Shown piece by piece: positions 1 to 8,893 of a DNA stretch of 64,000 nt. The stretch covers positions 1 through 64,000 of the forward strand of contig NZ_JADKRV010000004.1 in the NCBI RefSeq assembly GCF_015351025.1. Direction: 5' to 3'. Numbering within the stretch: position 1 is the first letter of the stretch; every line of letters starts with the position of its first letter. A model generated the notes under the pieces. The model was given only the letters and a program-made list of their open reading frames with translations. It was not told the DNA's origin and did not search any database. The DNA comes from Curtobacterium sp. VKM Ac-1376 (GTDB lineage Bacteria > Actinomycetota > Actinomycetes > Actinomycetales > Microbacteriaceae). The position numbers were made by a program, and so were the translations under genes.

Positions 1-123
1 CAATCACCACCGGCCCCACACCGCCATCGGGAACCGGTCACCCATCACACGGTTGACCAACGTCCCTGGGCAGTACATCTAGGCGAGACCCCCGACAGCG
101 ACCTCGGGCGGCAGGATGGCGCC

Positions 124-795
124 GTGGCGATCACACCGGACCGACCTGACGTCTTCGTGCTCCCTGCGATGTCGGCCGCGATCCCCGCCACGCAGGACGT
201 CCTCTGCATCCTGCCCCCGGACGGGCGCGACGACCCCGCCGCGATCATCGAGAGTCACCGTCGGGCCCGTGCTCAGCGGTCTCGACAGGACACGGCGGGG
301 TGCCTGGTCCCGCTGTCGGTCGGCATGGTCGCCGCTGGGCTGTGCCTGGCCGCACTCGGGGCCCTCGCTGCGTCGACGTTCCCGAGGAGTGCCCGGCTCC
401 TCGTCGCCGTGGTGGTGTTCCTCGTCGTCTCGTCCGCCGTCGCGGTCCTCGTCGATCGACGGCGACGCCGACAGCCACAGGTGCAGCCCCTCCCGGTGAC
501 ACCGATCGACGCTCGGGTCGCCCGTCTCGCGCCCGGGGACCTGCCCGCAGCCGAGGTCATCCGCGCCTCGGCAGTCCTGCAGGCGCTCGACCGTGCGCGT
601 GCCGACCTCCGGAAGGGCGAACACGACGCCGACCTGACGGACGCGCAACGGACGGTCTCACCCGGCGACCGGAGCACGTGGTTCTTCCGGCCCGAGGACC
701 TGGCCGCACTCCGCGCCGCTGCCACGTCCGCACGCGAGGAGGCCACCGAGGTCCTCCGGTCAACCGGCATCCCGCTCGAGGCGCTCGAGGACTAA
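124..795 (+). CDS. Hypothetical two-helix membrane protein
   Basis: I do not recognise this 223-residue protein. After a polar N-terminal 57 residues it has two adjacent hydrophobic segments, roughly residues 58-80 and 87-108, followed by a short Arg-rich stretch that should face the cytoplasm. The C-terminal 110 residues are charged and probably soluble. The start is GTG; a later ATG near codon 16 is possible. The last 36 nt overlap the 3' end of the convergent glycerophosphodiesterase gene. No enzymatic motif is visible. Confidence 0.55.
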   Translation: MAITPDRPDVFVLPAMSAAIPATQDVLCILPPDGRDDPAAIIESHRRARAQRSRQDTAGCLVPLSVGMVAAGLCLAALGALAASTFPRSARLLVAVVVFLVVSSAVAVLVDRRRRRQPQVQPLPVTPIDARVARLAPGDLPAAEVIRASAVLQALDRARADLRKGEHDADLTDAQRTVSPGDRSTWFFRPEDLAALRAAATSAREEATEVLRSTGIPLEALED

Positions 796-1782
796 CCGGG
801 CACGCACCGCTAGGTCGGGGTGGTCGGCGAAGACCCCGTCGACTCCGGTGCGGATCACCGACGTGAACCAGCGCTCCCAGTCACCGAAGGCCGCGACGTC
901 GCCACCACGACGCAACGGCGACGGCAGGAACCGGTTCTCCGGCCGGAGGGTCCACGTGTACACCGCGAGGCCGACTGCGTGGGCGCGGTCGGCGATCGCG
1001 CTGCGCACCGGGGTCGGGTCGTCGAGCGCGACGCTGTCCACGCCGGCCATCAGGGTGCCCAGGTCGACGCTGATGCCGTGGAACTCGGTCGCGAACGACG
1101 CGAGCGCGTCCTCGGAGCGCTCGGCGGCGTAGGTGGGGGCGAGCGATCCGTGCGACGCGACCTCGTCCGCGGCGCTGCCACGGGCCTCCTGGAGGTACAC
1201 GAGCCGACCACCGGTCCCACGCTCGCGCAGGTTGCGCAGCACGCCCTTCTCGAAGCTCTCCACCGTGAGCCGCTCGTCCTGCCGCCACCCGGCCTCGCCG
1301 AGCACAGCGTCGATGAGCTCGCCCATCGGGAATCCGGCACGGTCGAAGAAGGCGGCGTGCTTGACCTCGGCGACGAGCCCGACGGGGCGGGGCGCGGCAT
1401 CGAGGATCGCGAGCAGGTCGACGAGCCGCAGGATCGGCTGTTCCCAGTCGTGCTCGGCGGATCCCGGGCGCAGCACGGGCAGGCGCTCGCGGGTGCGGAG
1501 CGTCTGCAGCTCGGCCCAGGTGAAGTCCTCGGTGAACCAGCCGGTCAGCGTCTGCCCGTCGACGGTCTTCGTCGTGCGCAGGTGCCGGAACTCCGGGTGG
1601 TCGGCGACATCCGTGGTGCCGGAGACCTCGTTCTCGTGCCGGAGCACCAGCACGCCGTCCTTCGTGGGCACCAGGTCCGGCTCGATCGCGTCGGCTCCGA
1701 GCTCGATCGCGAGCTCGTAGGCACTCCGCGAGTGCTCGGGGCGGTGGCCGGACGCGCCGCGGTGGGCGATGACGAGGGTCAT
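760..1782 (-). CDS. Glycerophosphodiester phosphodiesterase family protein
   Basis: Predicted cytosolic GDPD-family enzyme that hydrolyses glycerophosphodiesters to glycerol-3-phosphate and an alcohol. The 340-residue protein begins with the family signature IAHRGASGHRPEHS (about residues 5-18), which contains the catalytic HRG, followed by GADAIEPDLVPTKDGVLV with the metal-binding Glu-x-Asp. The TIM-barrel end shows VYTWTLRPEN and GVDGVFADHPD, typical of the family. No signal peptide is visible. Glycerol-3-phosphate it releases could feed GlpD, encoded 8 kb away. A TAGGGT box lies 6 nt before the ATG, which suggests a leaderless transcript and supports this start. Confidence 0.9.
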   Translation of the reverse strand: MTLVIAHRGASGHRPEHSRSAYELAIELGADAIEPDLVPTKDGVLVLRHENEVSGTTDVADHPEFRHLRTTKTVDGQTLTGWFTEDFTWAELQTLRTRERLPVLRPGSAEHDWEQPILRLVDLLAILDAAPRPVGLVAEVKHAAFFDRAGFPMGELIDAVLGEAGWRQDERLTVESFEKGVLRNLRERGTGGRLVYLQEARGSAADEVASHGSLAPTYAAERSEDALASFATEFHGISVDLGTLMAGVDSVALDDPTPVRSAIADRAHAVGLAVYTWTLRPENRFLPSPLRRGGDVAAFGDWERWFTSVIRTGVDGVFADHPDLAVRARLVLERLERDAG

Positions 1783-1788
1783 GGCGCG

Positions 1789-1794
1789 ACCCTA
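1789..1794 (-). promoter_or_regulatory. Leaderless -10 box for the GDPD gene
   Basis: TAGGGT on the minus strand, 6 nt before the ATG at 1782. No good -35 hexamer is visible. Transcription would begin at or next to the start codon. Confidence 0.5.
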
Positions 1795-1908
1795 CTTGTC
1801 GTGGGTGTCCGGGGACGGCGTCGCGTGCGGCTCGGGTGTCCTGTGTCGCGGGACACATGCGCTCGTGCGGGGGCCGTCGTTCCCAGTGTCGCCGCAGAGC
1901 ATCGCCGC

Positions 1909-2877
1909 ATGACCGTCCATTCGCTCTCCACCGCCGTCGAGGCCCGGATCGACCGCGCCGCCCGCCGCGTGCTCGATGCCGGGCACCAGCCGCACCGACC
2001 CGTCCGGGTGTTCGTCACCGAGTTCCTGGTGTTCGGGGCGAAGCAGGCCTGGGCGTGCGCGCTCGGTGCGCTGCTGCTCGGCACGATGGCCGTGGTGCAC
2101 CTGACCCTGCCGGCGGCGATGCGCAACGACGTGCTGACGATCGCGGCCGTGCTGCTGCAGGTCGCCATGCTCGTGTTCGGACTCGAGACCGTGCGGGAGC
2201 TCCGGGTCGTGCTGTTGTTCCACGTCGTCGGCACCGTGATGGAGGTCTTCAAGACGCACATGGGCTCGTGGACCTACGAACCCGGCGGCCTGCTCGTCGT
2301 CGCCGGGGTTCCCCTGTTCTCCGGGTTCATGTACGGAGCCGTCGGGTCCTACATGGTGCGGGTGTACCGGCTGTTCGACCTGCGGTTCGAGCGGTACCCA
2401 CGGCAGTGGGTACTGGCGGTCGTCGCCGCGGGTGTCTACCTGAACTTCTTCGGACACCACTTCGTCGCCGACGCCCGGTACCTGCTGCTCGCGCTCGTGG
2501 TGCTGCTCTTCGCCCGCACGACCATGCACGTCCGCATCCACCGGGCGACGCTGCGGATGCCCGTACTCGTCGCGATCGGACTCGTCGCCGTGTTCATCTG
2601 GGCCGCCGAGAACGTCGCCACCTGGGCCGGGGCGTGGAGCTACCCCGCGCAGCTCGACGCGTGGCAGCCGGTCGCCCCGACCAAGATCGTGGCGTGGTTC
2701 CTGCTCATGACGATCTCGGTCGCGCTCGTCACATGGCTCCACCCCGCGGCGGACTCTCGTCGACCTCGCGGCGCGCGCGCAGCGGGTCCCCATAGGCTCC
2801 CCTCGTCAGGGCCTCCCGTGCCCGCGTCCGCTCGCCGCGAATCCTCAGCCTTCCGCGACCGAGCACACCTAGGCTGA
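1909..2877 (+). CDS. DUF817 family integral membrane protein
   Basis: A 322-residue polytopic membrane protein matching the DUF817 family, whose function is unknown. Eight or so hydrophobic helices fill residues 35-280. Family-like motifs include FLVFGAKQAWACALGA, HVVGTVMEVFKTHMGSWTYE, and YLNFFGHHFVADARYL with conserved His and Glu residues within or next to helices. The last 45 residues are Arg/Pro/Ser-rich and not typical of the family. They may be real or may come from stop-codon loss. The ATG at 1909 is chosen because family homology starts shortly after it; upstream codons are a shadow of the opposite-strand gene. Confidence 0.8.
   Translation: MTVHSLSTAVEARIDRAARRVLDAGHQPHRPVRVFVTEFLVFGAKQAWACALGALLLGTMAVVHLTLPAAMRNDVLTIAAVLLQVAMLVFGLETVRELRVVLLFHVVGTVMEVFKTHMGSWTYEPGGLLVVAGVPLFSGFMYGAVGSYMVRVYRLFDLRFERYPRQWVLAVVAAGVYLNFFGHHFVADARYLLLALVVLLFARTTMHVRIHRATLRMPVLVAIGLVAVFIWAAENVATWAGAWSYPAQLDAWQPVAPTKIVAWFLLMTISVALVTWLHPAADSRRPRGARAAGPHRLPSSGPPVPASARRESSAFRDRAHLG
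2870..2875 (+). promoter_or_regulatory. -10 box upstream of the Bax inhibitor-1 gene
   Basis: TAGGCT lies about 33 nt before the ATG at 2909, giving a short leader with a GAAGAGGA ribosome-binding site. It overlaps the DUF817 stop codon. No consensus -35 is visible. Confidence 0.4.
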
Positions 2878-2908
2878 GAGGACTCGAATCTCCTAGGAAG
2901 AGGACACC

Positions 2909-3772
2909 ATGGCCTTCAAGCCCGGTTTCGACCAGTCCCCCGCCTTCAACGCACAGGGGGCCAACACCTGGGGCGGGCGCGGTGCTGGTCAGCAGCAGGC
3001 CGGCTGGGGACAGACCCCGCAGCAGGCCCAGGGCGGCATGACCCCCGAGCAGCTGCAGTACATGTACGACCGTCCGACAGCGTCCCCGGTGGACACCGAC
3101 CGCATGTCGTACGAAGACACCATCGTCAAGACGCTGCTCGCCTTCGGCGTGCTCGTCGTCGGCGCGGTGGCCGGCTGGAACCTGCCGCCGATCGTCTGGA
3201 TCGTCGGCGCGATCGTCGGGTTCGTCCTGGCGCTCGTGAACACCTTCAAGAAGAAGCCGTCGCCGGGTCTGATCCTGACGTACGCGTTCTTCGAGGGGCT
3301 GTTCGTCGGCGGCATCTCGGGGTTCTACAACACCGCGTTCGACGGCATCGTCCCGCAGGCCGTGTTCGGCACGCTCGGTGTGTTCTTCGTCACCCTGCTC
3401 CTGTTCCGCTCGGGCAAGGTGCGTGCGACCCCGAAGGCCACGCGCTTCTTCCTGATCGCGATGGTCGGGTACATGGCCTTCTCGCTCGTGAACATCGTCC
3501 TGATGCTGACGGGTGTGACGCAGAGCGCGTTCGGTCTGATGGGCGTGACGCTCTTCGGCATCCCGCTCGGTGTCATCATCGGAATCTTCGTGGTCGTCAT
3601 GGCGGCGTACTCGCTGATCCTCGACTTCGATCAGATCAAGACCGGTGTCGAGCGCGGCGCACCCCGCATCTACGCCTGGACCGCAGCGTTCGGCCTGATC
3701 GTGACGCTCGTCTGGCTGTACCTCGAGATCCTGCGCATCCTCGCCATCATCGCGAGCAGCTCGCGCAACTAG
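2909..3772 (+). CDS. Bax inhibitor-1 / YccA family membrane protein
   Basis: A 287-residue protein with a Gln/Gly-rich cytoplasmic N-terminus (residues 1-60) and seven hydrophobic helices from residue 70 to the end. The pattern and the late motif SLILDFDQIKTGVERGAPRIYAW match the BI-1-like YccA/YetJ family; in BsYetJ the equivalent acidic residues form a pH-sensitive calcium-leak sensor. Here the Asp pair in LDFDQ is kept. The physiological role in actinobacteria is not established. A GAAGAGGA ribosome-binding site precedes the ATG, and a strong terminator follows the stop, so it is probably a single-gene unit. Confidence 0.85.
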   Translation: MAFKPGFDQSPAFNAQGANTWGGRGAGQQQAGWGQTPQQAQGGMTPEQLQYMYDRPTASPVDTDRMSYEDTIVKTLLAFGVLVVGAVAGWNLPPIVWIVGAIVGFVLALVNTFKKKPSPGLILTYAFFEGLFVGGISGFYNTAFDGIVPQAVFGTLGVFFVTLLLFRSGKVRATPKATRFFLIAMVGYMAFSLVNIVLMLTGVTQSAFGLMGVTLFGIPLGVIIGIFVVVMAAYSLILDFDQIKTGVERGAPRIYAWTAAFGLIVTLVWLYLEILRILAIIASSSRN

Positions 3773-3786
3773 TACCACCGCACACG

Positions 3787-3817
3787 CGAAGGGCCCCGGC
3801 ACTGCCGGGGCCCTTCG
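3787..3817 (+). terminator. Rho-independent-like hairpin after the BI-1 gene
   Basis: A perfect 14-bp GC-rich stem (arms 3787-3800 and 3804-3817) with a 3-nt loop starts 14 nt after the stop codon. There is no clear T-run, as is common in high-GC actinobacteria. Confidence 0.75.
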
Positions 3818-3890
3818 TCGTTCCCGGGCCGGTCGGGGGCGCTCCGACTCCTGCCGCCCGAGGTCGCACAACACGCCGCACGCGCAGCGC

Positions 3891-3947
3891 CGAGGTCGCG
3901 CGAACTGCCGTCCGATGCCCCGCCGGGCGGCAGTTCGTGCGACCTCG
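3891..3947. repeat. Intergenic inverted repeat
   Basis: Arms 3891-3910 and 3928-3947 match at 19 of 20 positions (core CGAGGTCGCGCGAACTGCCG) around a 17-nt centre. A third partial copy of the CGAGGTCGCA half lies at 3859-3868. It sits between two terminators in the convergent gap and has no coding explanation. Confidence 0.6.
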
Positions 3948-3963
3948 ACGCCGGCCCCGGACG

Positions 3964-4003
3964 CACGAAGGCCCGGCACGCGAGCGCGTGCCGGGCCTTC
4001 GTG
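3964..4003 (-). terminator. Terminator of guaA
   Basis: An 18-bp perfect stem (3964-3981 with 3986-4003, 4-nt loop) lies 13 nt past the guaA stop on the minus strand. Confidence 0.75.
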
Positions 4004-4016
4004 ACTCTGGGGAGCC

Positions 4017-5597
4017 CTACTCCCACTCGATCGTCCCCGGCGGCTTCGACGTGACGTCGAGCACGACCCGGTTGACGTCGGGCACCTCGTTCGTGATGCG
4101 GTTCGAGATCTTCGCGAGGGTGTCGTACGGCAGACGCGTCCAGTCGGCGGTCATGGCGTCCTCTGATGAGACCGGACGGAGCACGATCGGGTGCCCGTAG
4201 GTCCGGCCGTCGCCCTGCACGCCCACGGAGCGGACGTCGGCGAGCAGCACGACCGGGCACTGCCAGATCTCGTCGTCGAGACCGGCCGCGGTCAGTTCTT
4301 CGCGGGCGATCTTGTCGGCGGCACGGAGCAGTTCCAGTCGCTCCGCAGTCACCTCACCGACGATGCGGATGCCGAGCCCCGGGCCGGGGAACGGCTGGCG
4401 ACCGACGATGACCTCGGGCAGCCCGAGCTCACGACCGACCGCGCGGACCTCGTCCTTGAACAGGGTGCGCAGCGGCTCGACGAGCTCGAACGTCATGTCC
4501 TCGGGCAGGCCGCCGACGTTGTGGTGCGACTTGATGTTCGCGGTGCCCGCTCCACCGCCGGACTCGACGACGTCCGGGTAGAGGGTGCCCTGCACGAGGA
4601 ACTTGACCTCGCCCTCCTCGTCGGAAGCCTTGGCCTCGAGCACGAGCGCCTCAGCCGCACCTTCGAACGTGCGGATGAACTCGCGCCCGATGATCTTGCG
4701 CTTCTGCTCCGGGTCGCTCACACCGGCGAGGGCGTCGAGGAACTGCTGCTCGGCGTCGATCGTGATGAGCCGGACACCGGTGGAGGCGACGTAGTCCTCT
4801 TCCACCTGCTTGCGCTCGTCGGCACGGAGGAGCCCGTGGTCGACGAAGACGCACGTGAGCTGGTCGCCGACGGCCTTGTGCACCAGGGCTGCGGCGACGG
4901 CGGAGTCGACACCACCGGAGAGCCCGGCGATGACCCGCGCGGAGCCGACCTGCTCGCGGATGCGGGCGACCTGGTCCTCGATGACATTGCTCGAGTTCCA
5001 GTCGCCGGGCAGCCCGGCAGCCCGGTGCAGGAAGTTCTCGAGCACGGCCTGGCCGTACACGGAGTGCTTCACCTCGGGATGCCACTGCACGCCGTAGAGC
5101 TTGCGCTCGTCGGACGCGAAGGCCGCGACGGGCGTCGAAGCGCTCGAGGCGAGCACTTCGAACCCGGCCGGCGCCTTGGCCACGGAGTCGCCGTGCGACA
5201 TCCACGCCACCTGGTCCGACGGCTGGTCGCCGAGCAGCGTGCTCGTGCCGGGGGCCAGCGTCACGTCGGTCGCGCCGTACTCGCGCAGACCGGTGTTCGC
5301 GACCTCGCCGCCGAGCGCGGTCGCCATGGCCTGGAAGCCGTAGCAGATGCCGAGTACGGGGACGCCGAGGTCGAGGATCTCACCGTCGAGCGAGGGCGCC
5401 CCCGCTTCGTACACGGACGACGGACCGCCGGACAGCACGATGGCCGCCGGGTCCTTGGCGCGGATCTCGTCCGCGGTGATGGAGTGCGGGACGATCTCGC
5501 TGTAGACGTTCGCTTCACGGACCCGACGCGCGATGAGCTGCGCGTACTGGGCCCCGAAGTCGACGACGAGGACGGGACGCTGTTCGGTCTCGCTCAC
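4017..5597 (-). CDS. guaA: GMP synthase (glutamine-hydrolysing)
   Basis: GuaA converts XMP to GMP using ATP and glutamine-derived ammonia, the last step of guanine nucleotide synthesis. The 526-residue length is normal. The class I amidotransferase domain (about residues 8-200) has the nucleophile in [12 protein letters not shown] (Cys85) and the His/Glu pair in VQWHPEV. The ATP pyrophosphatase domain has the PP-loop [14 protein letters not shown] (about residue 225). The C-terminal dimerisation domain ends in [10 protein letters not shown], the usual terminus. The ATG overlaps the stop of the DUF3817 gene by 4 nt, so the two are translationally coupled. Confidence 0.98.
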   Translation of the reverse strand: MSETEQRPVLVVDFGAQYAQLIARRVREANVYSEIVPHSITADEIRAKDPAAIVLSGGPSSVYEAGAPSLDGEILDLGVPVLGICYGFQAMATALGGEVANTGLREYGATDVTLAPGTSTLLGDQPSDQVAWMSHGDSVAKAPAGFEVLASSASTPVAAFASDERKLYGVQWHPEVKHSVYGQAVLENFLHRAAGLPGDWNSSNVIEDQVARIREQVGSARVIAGLSGGVDSAVAAALVHKAVGDQLTCVFVDHGLLRADERKQVEEDYVASTGVRLITIDAEQQFLDALAGVSDPEQKRKIIGREFIRTFEGAAEALVLEAKASDEEGEVKFLVQGTLYPDVVESGGGAGTANIKSHHNVGGLPEDMTFELVEPLRTLFKDEVRAVGRELGLPEVIVGRQPFPGPGLGIRIVGEVTAERLELLRAADKIAREELTAAGLDDEIWQCPVVLLADVRSVGVQGDGRTYGHPIVLRPVSSEDAMTADWTRLPYDTLAKISNRITNEVPDVNRVVLDVTSKPPGTIEWE

Positions 5598-6040
5598 CGA
5601 GCGGCCTCCTTCTCACGCTGCTGGGCAGCGATCAGCTCGTGGTAGGTGGTCATGGCCTTCTGCTGCATGCGGTGTTCGACCACGAAGGACATGAACGGGA
5701 TGATGCCCCCGAGGGCGATGAGCAGGAAGCGCGACGGCCTCCAGCGCATGATGCTCCACAGGCGGAAGTCCGTGAAGAGGTAGAGGACGTACAGCCAGCC
5801 GTGGGCGATGAGGATCGCGATCGACAGGTTGAACGTGCCGGGGGTCTCACCGGCGGTGCCGTTCGGCACGAGGAACGGGCCGTTGCCGAGCTGCATCTCG
5901 AGCTGCAGCGGCGTGTACTTGATGATGACCTCGACCACCAGGGCGAGCAGCAGCACACCGGTGATGTACGCCGAGACGCGGTACCACTTCACCGCCCCCG
6001 GGATCTTCGGGATGTCACGGGTGCGGACGGTCAGGGCCAT
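5594..6040 (-). CDS. DUF3817 domain-containing membrane protein
   Basis: A 148-residue protein with three to four hydrophobic helices (about 20-40, 70-90, 105-125) and the DUF3817 pattern: an early [15 protein letters not shown], a central [15 protein letters not shown], and [23 protein letters not shown]. Function is unknown. In many actinobacteria the gene precedes guaA, as here, with a 4-nt overlap. A TAGGAT box lies 7 nt before the ATG, so this pair probably starts from a leaderless promoter that sits inside the 3' end of the SURF1 gene. Confidence 0.85.
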   Translation of the reverse strand: MALTVRTRDIPKIPGAVKWYRVSAYITGVLLLALVVEVIIKYTPLQLEMQLGNGPFLVPNGTAGETPGTFNLSIAILIAHGWLYVLYLFTDFRLWSIMRWRPSRFLLIALGGIIPFMSFVVEHRMQQKAMTTYHELIAAQQREKEAAR

Positions 6041-6047
6041 GTCGGCA

Positions 6048-6053
6048 ATCCTA
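6048..6053 (-). promoter_or_regulatory. Leaderless -10 box for DUF3817-guaA
   Basis: TAGGAT on the minus strand, 7 nt before the ATG at 6040. It overlaps the SURF1 stop region, giving guaA expression independent of the genes upstream. Confidence 0.5.
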
Positions 6054-6827
6054 CCGTCGGAGCGCGTCGGCTTCGGTGGCGAGCACTGCCTCGCGCTCGT
6101 CCTCCTGCTCGCGCTCCCAGGCGTCCTTCACGAAGCGGTACCAGAGGAACACGGCGAAGCCGGCGAAGACGACCCACTCGATCGCGTAGAACAGGTTGAG
6201 CCAGTCGAAGCGCACCTCGCGAGAGGGAGCGCGGTCGGCGATGGCGCCGAGGTCGGCGGCCTTCGCGGTGGTGCCGTCGGCGACGACGTACCCGAGGTAC
6301 ATCCGGTCGTCGAACGCCTGCCAGGTGTTCACGAACCGGGCCGGTGCGACGGCCGAGTACTCGGCGTCCTTGTACGAGTCTTGGTCGGGCGACTCCGCCG
6401 GGTAGTACCGGCCCTGGATCGTCAGGGTCTGGCCGTCCGCCAGGCGGTCGCCCCCGGCGACGGCGTCCGACCGCTGGTCGGACCACCCGATGACCACCGG
6501 GAGGCTCGCCCCACCCTCCGAGTCCACCAGGTGCCCGACGGTCTGGTACTTCCCACCCCCGGTGCGGCCGGTCAGGACGGTGGTGTCACCGGCGACGAAG
6601 GTCCCGGTGACGGTGACCTTCTGCCCGGCGATGTCCTCGCTGACGGGTCGCGCGGGGTTGGTCACCGCCTCGAGCGTCCTGCGGGTCTCGGTGGTCGCCG
6701 GCAGCGGTTTGCCGTTGGTGATCGACCGCTCGAGCTGCCACTTGCCCAGCCCGGCGAACACCGCCGCCAGCACGAGCGCCAGCAACAGCAGCGCGATCCA
6801 CCTCGGTCGTCGGGCAACGGCCCACAT
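6051..6827 (-). CDS. SURF1 family cytochrome oxidase assembly protein
   Basis: Predicted SURF1-like factor for maturation of aa3-type cytochrome c oxidase. The 258-residue protein has the classic two-helix layout: an N-terminal helix (about 9-28) followed by GLGKWQLERSITNGKPLPAT, a large extracytoplasmic domain containing TGTFVAGDTTVLTGR and VVIGWSDQ, and a second helix (about 216-236) in LFYAIEWVVFAGFAVFLWYRF. The Gly-x-Trp-Gln motif after the first helix is a family hallmark. It begins 5 nt after the antiporter stop and is probably cotranscribed with it. Confidence 0.85.
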   Translation of the reverse strand: MWAVARRPRWIALLLLALVLAAVFAGLGKWQLERSITNGKPLPATTETRRTLEAVTNPARPVSEDIAGQKVTVTGTFVAGDTTVLTGRTGGGKYQTVGHLVDSEGGASLPVVIGWSDQRSDAVAGGDRLADGQTLTIQGRYYPAESPDQDSYKDAEYSAVAPARFVNTWQAFDDRMYLGYVVADGTTAKAADLGAIADRAPSREVRFDWLNLFYAIEWVVFAGFAVFLWYRFVKDAWEREQEDEREAVLATEADALRR

Positions 6828-6832
6828 TCGTA

Positions 6833-8284
6833 TCAGTACTCCGGATCGCGCTGTCGGACCGGGCGTTCGGGGCGCTCGGCGGGGATCTCGACCGGCGACG
6901 TCACGGGGTCGGACGTCGTCTCGGGCCCCTCATTCTCTCGCTCGTCCCTGCCAGCAGCCTCCACGAGCGCGAACTCCTCCGCGAACTGGCGGTCCCGCTC
7001 GGCCTTGCGCGCAGCCGCCGTGGCGTCCGCCTCGGCCACGGCTGCCTCGGCACTCTCGGCGGCCGCAGCCGCGACGGCGCCTCGGCGCCCGCCGAGGCGC
7101 CCGCGCAGGCGGATGAGTCGACCCGGGCGCGCCACGAGGCGGCCGATCCGGTCCGAGTTCACCGCGAGCAGGGGGCCGAGCACGGCCATGCACAGGACGT
7201 AGAGGCCCGCGAACGCGGTGATCCGCGCCTCCAGGCCGGCGGCAGCCGACAGGGTCGCGAGGATCAGCGCGAACTCGCCACGGTTCACCAGGATGACGGC
7301 GGTGTTGATGCCCTGCTGGACGTTGAACCCGTTCATGCGGGCGACGATCTGCCCGGCGACGGCGTTGAGCACGACCGTCATGCCGATCGCGGCGACGACC
7401 GGCCAGAGGACCTCGCCGAACGTGGAGAGGTCGAGGCCGAGCCCGAAGTTCACGAAGAAGAACGCGGCGAAGACGTCGCGCATCGGCAGGGCGAGCTGCT
7501 CGATGCGGTCGCGGTACCGGGTGGCGCCGCAGAGCAGACCGATGACGAAGGCGCCGATCGCGTCGGTCACGCCGAGCAGTTCGCCGATGCCGCCGAACAT
7601 GACCGCGAGACCGAAGAACAGCACCGTGAACAGCTCGTCGTCGCGGGTGGCGAAGATCTTCGAGACCCACTTGCCCGCGAAGCGCGCGAGCGTGAACATC
7701 ACGATGAGGAACCCGAACGCGAGGGCGAGCTTGCCGATGACGGCCCACACGTTGGTGTCGCCGGAGAGCACCACGGAGACGATCGCCAGGTACACGGCGA
7801 TGAAGACGTCCTCGATGACCGTGACGCCCAGGATCATCGGGGTCTCGTCGTTCGCCAGGCGCCGGAGCTCGATGAGGAGCTTCGTCACGATGGCGCTCGA
7901 CGAGGTCGCCGTCATGCCCGCGATGATCAGGGCCTCGCGGGTGCCCCAACCGAGCGAGAAGCCGAAGGCGAACCCGACGCCCATGTTGATGACGACGTAG
8001 GTGCCGCCGGAGACCAGGAGTTTGCCGGCGTTGCCGTAGAACTCCTCTTGGTCGAACTCCAACCCGAGGTTGAACAGCAGGAGGATGAGCCCGAACGTCG
8101 CGATGAGCTCGATGGTGTGGGACTCGACGCTCAGCCCGAACCACGGCGTGTTCGGACTCGCGACGAGCCCGACCACCATGTAGATCGGGATGGCCGGCAG
8201 ACCGATGACCTTGCCGAGCCGGCCGAGGACGTAGGCGATGACGAAGAGCACACCGATGGTGAGCAGCTCACCACCCAGGTGCAC
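6833..8284 (-). CDS. Cation:proton antiporter, CPA2 (KefB-like)
   Basis: A 483-residue CPA2-family antiporter with about 12 membrane helices over residues 1-400 and an Ala/Glu-rich cytoplasmic tail of about 75 residues. Typical stretches include LILLLFNLGLEF, GMTATSSSAIVTKLLIE, FGLAVMFGGIGELLGVTDAIGAF and VNRGEFALILATL. There is no attached RCK/TrkA-N domain; a separate TrkA-C subunit is encoded 3 nt upstream. That arrangement matches KhtTU-type K+(Na+)/H+ antiporters, so potassium or sodium efflux is the likely role. Ion specificity cannot be read from the sequence. Confidence 0.85.
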   Translation of the reverse strand: MHLGGELLTIGVLFVIAYVLGRLGKVIGLPAIPIYMVVGLVASPNTPWFGLSVESHTIELIATFGLILLLFNLGLEFDQEEFYGNAGKLLVSGGTYVVINMGVGFAFGFSLGWGTREALIIAGMTATSSSAIVTKLLIELRRLANDETPMILGVTVIEDVFIAVYLAIVSVVLSGDTNVWAVIGKLALAFGFLIVMFTLARFAGKWVSKIFATRDDELFTVLFFGLAVMFGGIGELLGVTDAIGAFVIGLLCGATRYRDRIEQLALPMRDVFAAFFFVNFGLGLDLSTFGEVLWPVVAAIGMTVVLNAVAGQIVARMNGFNVQQGINTAVILVNRGEFALILATLSAAAGLEARITAFAGLYVLCMAVLGPLLAVNSDRIGRLVARPGRLIRLRGRLGGRRGAVAAAAAESAEAAVAEADATAAARKAERDRQFAEEFALVEAAGRDERENEGPETTSDPVTSPVEIPAERPERPVRQRDPEY

Positions 8285-8287
8285 GCG

Positions 8288-8818
8288 CTAGCTCTTCCGC
8301 GGGGCCTCGGCCGATGCGGCCGCAAGCTCTCCGCTGCGGTAGAAGGAGAACGCCTTGGAGACCTTCTCGGGGGAACCGGCGACCACGATCGTGTCGCCGG
8401 GGAACACGACGAAGTCCGACGACGGCACCGGGTTCGCGCTGTCGCCACGGACGACGGCCACGACGGTCAGGCCGATGAAGCCCGAGTCGTGCAGGTCGCC
8501 GAGCGGCTTGCCGGCGATGGCGTCGTCGTAGTCGACGGAGAACCAGTCGATCGACAGGCCGGGGATCTCGTCGAGCTTGTCGAGCCCCTCGGTGATCCGG
8601 GTGCCACCGAGCAGTTCGGCGAGCGTGTGTGCTTCGTCTTCGCTGAGGCGCAGCGAGACCTTCTCGGACTTGTCCGCCCCGTCGGAGACGTCGGCGAACG
8701 AGATGAGGTCGGAGTGACCCGACCGGTGCGTGATGACACCGCACTTGCCACCGTCGTCGGTGTAGAAGCTGTGCAGCACGCCGACTCCGGGGAGTTTGAC
8801 GCGATGGACGTCGACCAT
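8288..8818 (-). CDS. Antiporter regulatory subunit with TrkA-C domain
   Basis: A 176-residue soluble protein resembling KhtT, the regulatory subunit of K+/H+ antiporters. The N-terminal part (MVDVHRVKLPGVGVLHSF) matches the KhtT start. The TrkA-C (RCK-C) fold lies at about residues 85-160, with DYDDAIAGKPLGDLHDSGFIGLTVVAVVRG and the ending FVVFPGDTIVVAGSPEKV. It should bind a small ligand and gate the antiporter encoded 3 nt downstream. The ATG at 8818 is chosen because GAGGGAG lies 6 nt before it. Confidence 0.85.
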   Translation of the reverse strand: MVDVHRVKLPGVGVLHSFYTDDGGKCGVITHRSGHSDLISFADVSDGADKSEKVSLRLSEDEAHTLAELLGGTRITEGLDKLDEIPGLSIDWFSVDYDDAIAGKPLGDLHDSGFIGLTVVAVVRGDSANPVPSSDFVVFPGDTIVVAGSPEKVSKAFSFYRSGELAAASAEAPRKS

Positions 8819-8843
8819 GATGGCTCCCTCTTCGAGTACCCCC

Positions 8844-8849
8844 ATGCTA
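8844..8849 (-). promoter_or_regulatory. -10 box for the antiporter operon
   Basis: TAGCAT on the minus strand, 25 nt upstream of the regulatory-subunit ATG, giving a short leader that includes its ribosome-binding site. The -35 is poor. Confidence 0.4.
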
Positions 8850-8880
8850 ACCACCGGATGGTCTCGGCCATTCCGCCGTC

Positions 8881-8886
8881 TACTGT
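8881..8886 (+). promoter_or_regulatory. Leaderless -10 box for the 8894 gene
   Basis: TACTGT lies 7 nt before the ATG at 8894, divergent from the antiporter promoter, and helps fix that start. Confidence 0.45.
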
Positions 8887-8893
8887 TCTGTGG

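Noticed and set aside
820-1908. A 363-codon upstream extension of the DUF817 reading frame
   Set aside because: It is antisense to the well-supported glycerophosphodiesterase gene and has no homology-like pattern; the ATG at 1909 fits the family start.
4191-5645. Long plus-strand open frame antisense to guaA
   Set aside because: Shadow of guaA; composition is biased and no motif is visible.
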